From positions 1 through 24,373 of the forward strand of contig PKXI01000122.1 of the NCBI GenBank assembly GCA_003133425.1: a stretch of DNA of 24,373 nucleotides. The letters are read 5' to 3'. Below, piece after piece: positions 8,244 to 14,899 of this stretch. How positions within the stretch are numbered: the stretch's first letter is position 1; each line of letters begins with the position of its first letter. Origin of the DNA: Acidobacteriaceae bacterium (GTDB lineage Bacteria; Acidobacteriota; Terriglobia; Terriglobales; Acidobacteriaceae). The notes beneath the pieces are model-generated. The model was not told the DNA's origin, searched no databases, and saw nothing but the letters and a program-made list of their open reading frames with translations. The translations under genes were made by a program, and so were the position numbers.

Positions 8244-9643
8244 GGGCATCCTTTCGGCTCCTGGCGCTCGCCGCGCCCGTTGCAATGTTGCTTCTGGTTT
8301 GTGGGTTTGCACCTGACGCGGCGAGAATGCCGGATGCGGATCTCATCGTCACTGCTGCGCGGGTCTACCAACCGCTCGCTGCTTTGCGCGGTGAAGAGCG
8401 GTTTCCCGCAGGCGCCCAACTGTTGCTGGTTCATGCCGGAAAGGCTGAAAAGCTCGTGCCGGGATTTGCTGCGACAGCGGACGCAAGTATTTCCTTCGAC
8501 GGAAAGAACGTTCTCTTCGCCGGCAAACAAGCGCCAAGCGATCCCTGGCAGATTTGGGAGTTGACGCTTGGCGATCACTCTCTGCGTCGGCTGATCGCGA
8601 ACTCTGCCGACGCGATTCGTCCGTTCTATCTGCCTGCCGGGCGTCTTGTTTATGCTCGGCGCACACCGCGCGGCTTTCAACTGGAAGCTGCTGGGAGGGC
8701 AGATTCCGACGTTCTAGCTCCTGTTGATGCGAATGCGGGTTCGTCTTTGACTCCGCTGTCGTACGTGCCCGCAAATGCTGTGCCTGCCGATGTGCTGGCC
8801 GATGGACGCATCTTGTTCGAGGCTACTTCTCCGCTTGGTTCCGGAACGACTCCGGAACTCTTCCTCGTGTACTCGGACGGCTCTGGGGTTGAATCTGTCC
8901 GTTGTGATCATGGAGCGGCGCGGTGGGGTGGACGGCAGTTGGCGTCCGGCGATGTAGTGTTCACGCACGGCGCGAGCCTGGCGCGTTTCACTTCACCGTC
9001 GGCTCACGAGGTCCAGGTGAATGCACCACAAGGCGACTATTCGGGCGCGATTGCCGAGACGGCTTTGGGAGATTGGCTGGTGAGCGCGCGGGCCTCAGCG
9101 GGTACGCACTATGCGCTCAAATTGTGGAAGCCGGGAGCCGCTGCGATGCAAACCGTGCTGGCTGTGAATGGAGAAGATATTGTGGAGCCGGTTCTGGTTG
9201 CGTCTCGCACGCGGCCCCATCGTCATCCGTCAGCACTCCACGATTGGAACTACGGAAACCTGCTGGCATTGGACGCGCGTGCGTCGCGATTGGGCGATCT
9301 GCACAAGACTCCCGCGACGGTGCAGTTGGAGATGCTCGACGCGCAGGGCCGAGTTGTCGTCACTGGCACCGCGCCTGTGGAGGCCGATGGGTCTTTCTTT
9401 GTTCAGGCACCGGCCGACAAGCCGATTCGCTTTACGTTGCTCAGCGACACTGGTTCGGTTGTGCGCAAGGAGCGGGGATGGTTCTGGCTGCGGAGCGGCG
9501 AACAACGCATTTGCGTTGGCTGCCACACGGGACCGGAACGTGCGTCGGAGAATCGCGTGCCGGCAGTGCTGCTTCGCACCACCACACCGGTGGACTTGAC
9601 CGGTGCGAAGACTCTGCCCCGTTCGATAAAGGAGAGCGAATGA
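8240..9643 (+). CDS. Exported protein with TolB/PD40-like repeats and a C-terminal CxxCH; HzsA-related C-terminus
   Basis: 467-residue protein with a clear signal peptide ([19 protein letters not shown]). The central part has repeating beta segments typical of PD40/WD-like propellers ([39 protein letters not shown]). The end has a beta-sandwich-like stretch ([21 protein letters not shown]) followed by W-F-W-L-R-S-G-E and CVGCH at residues 425-429. That order, carboxypeptidase-like strand block, then WxRxGE, then CVGCH, is what I know from proteins annotated as HzsA-related (hydrazine synthase alpha-like). This protein ends about 40 residues after the single haem site, so it carries one haem at most and is not a hydrazine synthase. 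Role unknown; periplasmic redox or binding function is likely. It overlaps the DAHP synthase stop and sits one base before the next gene. Confidence 0.8.
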   Translation: MRASFRLLALAAPVAMLLLVCGFAPDAARMPDADLIVTAARVYQPLAALRGEERFPAGAQLLLVHAGKAEKLVPGFAATADASISFDGKNVLFAGKQAPSDPWQIWELTLGDHSLRRLIANSADAIRPFYLPAGRLVYARRTPRGFQLEAAGRADSDVLAPVDANAGSSLTPLSYVPANAVPADVLADGRILFEATSPLGSGTTPELFLVYSDGSGVESVRCDHGAARWGGRQLASGDVVFTHGASLARFTSPSAHEVQVNAPQGDYSGAIAETALGDWLVSARASAGTHYALKLWKPGAAAMQTVLAVNGEDIVEPVLVASRTRPHRHPSALHDWNYGNLLALDARASRLGDLHKTPATVQLEMLDAQGRVVVTGTAPVEADGSFFVQAPADKPIRFTLLSDTGSVVRKERGWFWLRSGEQRICVGCHTGPERASENRVPAVLLRTTTPVDLTGAKTLPRSIKESE

Positions 9644-9644
9644 A

Positions 9645-11336
9645 ATGCTGATCCGCCCTTTATTTCTCTGCTTCGCTCTCTCCGTTGCCGCGGCGCAAAC
9701 GGTTCCCCACGCGCCAACAACGTCCACCGCAGCGCCGACGATTGCCCAGCCGTCGACTGCCCTGGCAACGAACCGGCCGGCCATCCGATTTGAGGATGCA
9801 ACCAACCAGGCGGGAATTCACTTTACGCACAGCTTCGGATCGCGCCAGTTGGGGTCGCTGCTCGAGGGCACTGGTGCAGGCTGCATCTGGTTTGACTACA
9901 ACAACGACGGTCTTCCAGACCTCTATGTAGTCAATGGCCGCCCGCTCGATGACTCGATGCACCCGTATCCGCTGTTGGAAAAGCCTTCGACACCGCCGCA
10001 CAACCACCTTTATCGCAACAACGGCAATGGCACTTTTACGGATGTGACAGAAAAGGCCGGCCTCAATCCGGAGATGTACGCGGTTGCAGTGACGGCGGCG
10101 GACTACGACAACGACGGATTTGTGGACCTGCTTGTTACCGGCTACGGGAAGACCGTTCTTTATCACAACGACGGCAACGGCCACTTTACTGACGTCACGG
10201 CAAAGGCGGGCATCAATGTAGACGGCTGGGCCATCAGTTCCACGTGGCTCGATTACGACAAGGACGGTTGCCTCGATCTGTTTGTTGGGCGATACGTGAA
10301 GTTCGATCCGAAATACCGCGCGTATTATGCGGCCGATAACTATCCAGGCCCGCTGGACTACGAAGGCGAGACCAACAAACTGTTTCATAACAACTGCAAC
10401 GGAACCTTTACCGATGTCAGCGAAAAGTCCGGGATCAGCGCATTTGTAGGCCGCACCATGGGCGTCACAGCCGGGGACTTTGACAACGATGGTTGGGACG
10501 ACATCTACGTGGCCAACGATCGCACGGAGAACTTTCTCTTCCACAACAAACACGACGGAACATTCGAAGAAATTGCAAGCGATACGAACACGGCCTACGG
10601 CCAGAACGGGGAGTCCACTTCGTCGATGGGCCCCGCGTTTGCCGACTTTGAGGGAAGAGGAATTCTGGACTTGTGGGTGACCGACGGCCGCTACAACCGG
10701 CTGTTGCACAACACCGGCAAGATGAACTTTGACGACATGGGGGCGACGAACGGAGTCTCGCAAGCCAACGCGCAATACGTGAGTTGGGGGACGGGCATCT
10801 ATGACTTCGATAACGACGGAATCCTCGACATTCTGATCTTTCACGGCGGGCTGATTCACCTTATTCCGCAGGAGCACACGCTCTTTCGCGGGCTCGGTAA
10901 CGAGCACTTCCAGGATGTTTCGCGCGATGCCGGCGCGGTGTTGAGCGAACGAACAGTGGCGCGTGGTGCCTGTTTCGCCGACTACGACAACGACGGAAAG
11001 ATGGATGCCTTCGTGGTGAATCTCGGCGCACAGGGAACGCTGCTGCACAACGTCTCCACCGCAACAGGGCATTGGATTGGCATCAAGCTCGTGGGCGTCA
11101 GCAGCAATCGAGATGGCATCGGTGCGCGTGTTGAAGTCTATGCAGGAGGCAAGCGTCAAACGGCTGAGCGCGTCGCCGGGTCAGGGTACCTTTCGCAGAA
11201 CGATGACCGCCTGCACTTTGGGTTGGGTGCGGCTGCGACGGTGGACAAGCTTGTCATTCACTGGCCCAGCGGACAAGAGCAGACGCTGGAAAAACTGGGT
11301 GTGGACCGCGTGCTGACCGTGAAGGAACCGAAGTGA
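9645..11336 (+). CDS. CRTAC1-family secreted protein (FG-GAP repeats + ASPIC/UnbV domain), copy 2
   Basis: 563-residue exported paralogue of the first CRTAC1 protein. It has a signal peptide (MLIRPLFLCFALSVAAAQ) and a low-complexity Thr/Ala/Pro linker, followed by calcium-loop FG-GAP repeats near residues 84 (DYNNDGLPDLYV), 153, 203, 278, 387 and 446, with one degenerate loop (DFEGRGILDLWV) before residue 350. The ASPIC/UnbV domain closes the protein (HWIGIKLVG ... GARVEVYAGG ... LHFGLGAA ... IHWPSGQEQ). A good SD (GGAGAG, 8 bases before ATG 9645) lies inside the end of the previous gene. The two copies are clearly diverged rather than a recent duplication. Its stop overlaps GTG 11333 of the next gene. 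Confidence 0.93.
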   Translation: MLIRPLFLCFALSVAAAQTVPHAPTTSTAAPTIAQPSTALATNRPAIRFEDATNQAGIHFTHSFGSRQLGSLLEGTGAGCIWFDYNNDGLPDLYVVNGRPLDDSMHPYPLLEKPSTPPHNHLYRNNGNGTFTDVTEKAGLNPEMYAVAVTAADYDNDGFVDLLVTGYGKTVLYHNDGNGHFTDVTAKAGINVDGWAISSTWLDYDKDGCLDLFVGRYVKFDPKYRAYYAADNYPGPLDYEGETNKLFHNNCNGTFTDVSEKSGISAFVGRTMGVTAGDFDNDGWDDIYVANDRTENFLFHNKHDGTFEEIASDTNTAYGQNGESTSSMGPAFADFEGRGILDLWVTDGRYNRLLHNTGKMNFDDMGATNGVSQANAQYVSWGTGIYDFDNDGILDILIFHGGLIHLIPQEHTLFRGLGNEHFQDVSRDAGAVLSERTVARGACFADYDNDGKMDAFVVNLGAQGTLLHNVSTATGHWIGIKLVGVSSNRDGIGARVEVYAGGKRQTAERVAGSGYLSQNDDRLHFGLGAAATVDKLVIHWPSGQEQTLEKLGVDRVLTVKEPK

Positions 11337-13276
11337 GAGTGAGGGGCTTTGGCCAGCGAAATCGGAACGGCCTGCGGAGCGTGGCCGCAGCCGGGCTGAT
11401 TGTTGCCTTCACGGTTCTGTGCGGACTCGCTCTTTGGCCTGCACTCAATCCGCCCGCACATGCCGATGACGAAGATGACGCGGTGCTTCCGCGCCCGATC
11501 GAGTACGATTCGCCGTTAGAAGTTCTGGTCTCGCCTGACGGCGCGCGCCTTTACGTGCTCTGCCAGCAGAGCGAGACAGTTCGCGTGCTCGATGCAACCA
11601 CGTATGCGTCGATCAAGACCATCGCGGTGGGACGAGTTCCGCGCGGTATCGCGTTTTCTCCTTCCGGCGATCGGCTATATGTAACCAACACCTGGGAGGA
11701 CACGCTCTCAGTCATTGATACCCGGACGCTTTCTGTCATTGCCACCTGGAGCGTTGGCGCTGAGCCATCCGGTGTCGTAGCGGGCCCGTCTGGAGATTCG
11801 CTATTTGTTGCCAACCGAATTTCGAATGATGTGGCCGTGCTCGATGCCCATACTGGCGCGGAGCAGAAACGCCTGCTGGCCGGGCGCGGCGCCAGTTACC
11901 TTACCATGTCGCCTGACGGCAACCGGATCTACTGCACGCACGTCTATCCCAATCCATCGCCTCATCGCACTGCGCCCGAGTCAGAGATCACGGTCATCGA
12001 TAGCAAGCGCGCGCTGGTTGTCGATCGCATTCCGTTGCACGCAATTGCGGGCGTGTTTCATATAGCATTTTCTGCCGATGGCCGCCTTGGCGCGGTGGCC
12101 GAATACCACCCCAAGAACCTTGTGCCCTTGGCGCATCTGGAACACGGTGGAGCATTTGCTTATACCCTTACCCTCTTTGGTTCAGATGTAGGCAAGCCCG
12201 TAGAGATCCCCCTCGATGAACTCGAACGCTACGCCTCACAGCCGTTCGGAGTAGTATTCTCGCCGGACAAGTCGCGCCTCTATGTGACGATCGGCGGGTC
12301 GGAGTGTGTGATCGCAATCGATGTGCAGCGGCTGCTGCATTTCATTCACGCAAGGCCACGCCCGGAATCAGGTTCCTTCGCACGGGACCTTTCAGCGAGT
12401 GCCAACTACGTGATCGCGCGCATTCCCGTGGGACACAACCCGCGCGGACTTGCGCTCAGCCGCGATGGACGCAGGTTGTTTATTGCCAACCGGCTTGAAG
12501 ACACAATCAGCGTGATCGACACAGGCTCCAATCGTGTCGCCGCCACGATTCCGCTTAAAGAGCCAAATGCCATTAGCGCGATGCGCTTCGGCGAGCAGAC
12601 GTTCTATTCCGCGCGGTACTCGTTTCAGAAACAGATCAGTTGTTCAAGTTGCCACATTGATTCAACGTTTGACGGGCTCACCTGGGATCTGGAGCCCGAT
12701 GGTTTTGGCCGCGACATTGTGGATAACCGGCTTATCGAGGACCTGAGGGGTACAGAACCGTTCAAGTGGAACGGAGGCAACCCGAACATTCCTACCGAGT
12801 GCGGGCCGCGAACGGAGAAATATTTTTGGCGCTCGGAAACCTACGACAATCGCACACTTGCCGACCTCACCTTCTACATACTCAACCTTCCGTCGCGGCC
12901 GAATCGCTGGCGACTGCGTGGCTACGAGCTGACTCCGGAACAGCAACGAGGCAAAGCACTCTTCGAGCGCGATGTTGACAAATTCGGCAAGCCGATTGCT
13001 TTGGAGAATCGCTGTTCCTATTGCCACAGCGGGAAGAAGGGTACCAATCAAAAGTCTTTTGATGTGGGCACGCGCAAGACCACCGATAACACGGGGTTGC
13101 TGGATACGCCGCAGTTGACCAACATCGCTCTTACGGCGCCTTACCTGCACGACGGCTCTGCGCGCACGCTTGAAGAGATATGGACTGTCAACAATCCCGC
13201 TGACAAGCATGGACGCACCAATGATTTGACGAAGGACGAGTTAAACGACTTGATCGAATATCTGAGGACGCGATGA
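11333..13276 (+). CDS. YVTN beta-propeller fused to di-haem cytochrome c peroxidase/MauG-like region
   Basis: 647-residue protein with a basic N-terminus followed by a hydrophobic export segment (LIVAFTVLCGLALW) and AHADDEDD. Residues ~55-420 are YVTN/lactonase-type propeller repeats (LEVLVSPDGARLYVL, RGIAFSPSGDRLYVTN, RGLALSRDGRRLFIAN with VIDT strands). The C-terminal third has two haem sites, CSSCH at 437-441 and CSYCH at 561-565. The surroundings (TPQLTNIALTAPYLHDGSARTLEEIW, then DLIEYL) match the C-terminal part of bacterial di-haem cytochrome c peroxidases and MauG relatives. Likely a periplasmic redox enzyme or electron carrier with a substrate-binding propeller. GTG 11333 overlaps the CRTAC1 stop as GTGA, and its own stop overlaps the next ATG; both point to coupled translation. 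Peroxidase activity is not proven by sequence alone. Confidence 0.9.
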   Translation: MRVRGFGQRNRNGLRSVAAAGLIVAFTVLCGLALWPALNPPAHADDEDDAVLPRPIEYDSPLEVLVSPDGARLYVLCQQSETVRVLDATTYASIKTIAVGRVPRGIAFSPSGDRLYVTNTWEDTLSVIDTRTLSVIATWSVGAEPSGVVAGPSGDSLFVANRISNDVAVLDAHTGAEQKRLLAGRGASYLTMSPDGNRIYCTHVYPNPSPHRTAPESEITVIDSKRALVVDRIPLHAIAGVFHIAFSADGRLGAVAEYHPKNLVPLAHLEHGGAFAYTLTLFGSDVGKPVEIPLDELERYASQPFGVVFSPDKSRLYVTIGGSECVIAIDVQRLLHFIHARPRPESGSFARDLSASANYVIARIPVGHNPRGLALSRDGRRLFIANRLEDTISVIDTGSNRVAATIPLKEPNAISAMRFGEQTFYSARYSFQKQISCSSCHIDSTFDGLTWDLEPDGFGRDIVDNRLIEDLRGTEPFKWNGGNPNIPTECGPRTEKYFWRSETYDNRTLADLTFYILNLPSRPNRWRLRGYELTPEQQRGKALFERDVDKFGKPIALENRCSYCHSGKKGTNQKSFDVGTRKTTDNTGLLDTPQLTNIALTAPYLHDGSARTLEEIWTVNNPADKHGRTNDLTKDELNDLIEYLRTR

Positions 13277-14400
13277 AGAAGCCGGCATGCAAGAGAGTCG
13301 CAATGGAATTGCTCGCGTTGATCGTTGGGCTGCTATCGGCGGTACCGTTCGTTTTTGCCGCGACACCCGATATGCCTCGCTTCCGCTTTGAGAATTTCAC
13401 CACGGCCAACGGCCTGCCAGACAATCACATCTTTGCGGTGTTAGTGGATGGCAACCGCGTATGGGCAGGCACGGAGAACGGGCTGGCCTTGTACGAGAAC
13501 CATCAGTGGAAGACCTACACAACACAGGATGGCCTGGCACATCGGGCGGTGCTTTCGCTCGCGCTAGACAAGCGCACAGGCGATGTGTGGGCCGGCACTA
13601 TGGGCGGCCTGAGTCGCGTTTCAGCAGGGCGAATCGTGAGCTACACGCAATTGAATTCAGGCTTGAGCAACGATGTGGTGTACGGTGTCTCGGTGGAGGG
13701 AGAGAATGTGTGGGTTGCCACTGCTGCAGGCGCTTGCCGTCTCGACTTGCATACTGGCCAATGGTCTCTCTATAACGAGCGCAATACGCCAATGGTGGAG
13801 ATTTGGGTCTACGGAGTTTCGGCAACTCCCACAAAAGTATATTTCGCTGTGTGGGGCAGCGGGCTGCTGGAGTACGATCAGAAAACCGGGCGTTGGGACA
13901 AGTACGAAGATCCCGATGGCGAGAATGAGTTGGTGCTCTTCAAAGACCAGGGGCTGATTCACGAAATTGTCTCATCGGTCAGTTATGTCGATAACATTGT
14001 TTGGGCATCCACGTATTTCGGTAACAGCCGGTACGACGGCCGCTATTGGCACAACTTCTTGACTAAAGACAGTGGACTGCCTTCGAATTTCACAAACTTT
14101 GTCAAAGGTGTGGATGCGAATCGCGCCTGGTTCTGCACCGACAAGGGATTGGCGTATTACAACGGCGTTAACTGGGCAGTCTATCGCCCCTCCCTGACGA
14201 CAGGTAAACCGGAGATGATGGTGCGCGACGCGCAGGGAAAGACCGCGCAAATAGCCGTGACCACCGCCCCGGCACACAACTATATTCTTGGCATCGACTT
14301 TGACGGCAGCGATATCTGGGTCGCGACAGCCAAAGGGTTAAGCCATGGAATCCGCCAGCGTCCGGGCGGCTCACCAACGAAGAAGGAGACAGCACAATGA
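13273..14400 (+). CDS. Stand-alone two-component-regulator-type propeller protein
   Basis: 375-residue exported protein with a signal peptide (LLALIVGLLSAVPFVFA). The repeats have the pattern of the Reg_prop family: F-T-T-A-N-G-L-P-D-N-H-I then W-A-G-T-E-N-G-L, QDGLAHRAVLSLA then VWAGTMGGLSR, NSGLSNDVVYGV then VWVATAAGA, and later DSGLPSNFTNF. In most relatives such propellers form the periplasmic sensor half of a hybrid histidine kinase. Here there is no transmembrane helix after the propeller and no kinase, so only the ligand- or protein-binding part exists. ATG 13273 overlaps the preceding stop, and its stop overlaps the next start. Confidence 0.88.
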   Translation: MKKPACKRVAMELLALIVGLLSAVPFVFAATPDMPRFRFENFTTANGLPDNHIFAVLVDGNRVWAGTENGLALYENHQWKTYTTQDGLAHRAVLSLALDKRTGDVWAGTMGGLSRVSAGRIVSYTQLNSGLSNDVVYGVSVEGENVWVATAAGACRLDLHTGQWSLYNERNTPMVEIWVYGVSATPTKVYFAVWGSGLLEYDQKTGRWDKYEDPDGENELVLFKDQGLIHEIVSSVSYVDNIVWASTYFGNSRYDGRYWHNFLTKDSGLPSNFTNFVKGVDANRAWFCTDKGLAYYNGVNWAVYRPSLTTGKPEMMVRDAQGKTAQIAVTTAPAHNYILGIDFDGSDIWVATAKGLSHGIRQRPGGSPTKKETAQ

Positions 14401-14897
14401 ATTCATTTGCAGATTTACTGGAAACAATTGCTCACGCACCGATCACCAAGCGCGCGATGACCAATCACGGTGTATTAAACGAAGCTTTTGCGTATCCCAA
14501 GCCAAGTTCGTTCTCGCGCGGTATGCGGATCGATCTGAATGGCATCACCATTCTGCTGATTTCGGGCACGGCATCGATCGATGAAAACGGCACGAGCGTG
14601 CACATCGGGGACTTTCGCGCACAGATGCGGCGCACTTTCGCAAATATCACGGGACTGCTGGCCAGCGAAGGCTGCACCTGGCACGACATAGTGCGCACCA
14701 GTTGCTACCTGCGCGACATCGAACGCGACTATGAAGCATTCAACGAAGAGCGGACAGAATTTTACAGGGAGCAGGGGCTCGATCCATTGCCCGCATCGAC
14801 CGGCATCCAGGCCATTCTGTGCCGGCCGGAACTTTTGATTGAGATAGAGGCCATCGCCATGTTTCGCACCGACGACAAAAAGGCCGGCAAGGAGTGA
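14397..14897 (+). CDS. RidA/YjgF-family protein, chorismatase-like
   Basis: 166-residue cytoplasmic protein of the RidA (YjgF/YER057c/UK114) superfamily. The C-terminal signature LCRPELLIEIEAIAMF contains Arg143, equivalent to the catalytic Arg of RidA enamine/imine deaminases. The core (LLISGTASIDENG ... GDFRAQMRRTFANITGLLASEGCTWHDIVRTSCYLRDI) fits the fold. SGTASI followed by a His and GDxxAQ reminds me more of the C-terminal domain of FkbO/Hyg5/XanB2-type chorismatases than of ordinary RidA, but the protein is half their length. Either deaminase or chorismate-derived chemistry is possible. It overlaps both neighbours and is co-transcribed with a DAHP synthase, which adds some weight to the chorismate idea. 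Confidence 0.88.
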   Translation: MNSFADLLETIAHAPITKRAMTNHGVLNEAFAYPKPSSFSRGMRIDLNGITILLISGTASIDENGTSVHIGDFRAQMRRTFANITGLLASEGCTWHDIVRTSCYLRDIERDYEAFNEERTEFYREQGLDPLPASTGIQAILCRPELLIEIEAIAMFRTDDKKAGKE

Positions 14898-14899
14898 CT

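Noticed and set aside
8240..9643. Lipoprotein signal in the HzsA-related protein (Cys after LLLV)
   Set aside because: The residue before the Cys is Val, which does not fit the lipobox; a normal Sec signal is more likely.
9660..11159. Reverse open frame of 499 codons opposite the second CRTAC1 gene
   Set aside because: The forward frame has signal peptide, calcium loops and ASPIC/UnbV domain; the reverse frame is Val-rich (VVVV runs), the antisense reading of repeated Asp/Asn codons.
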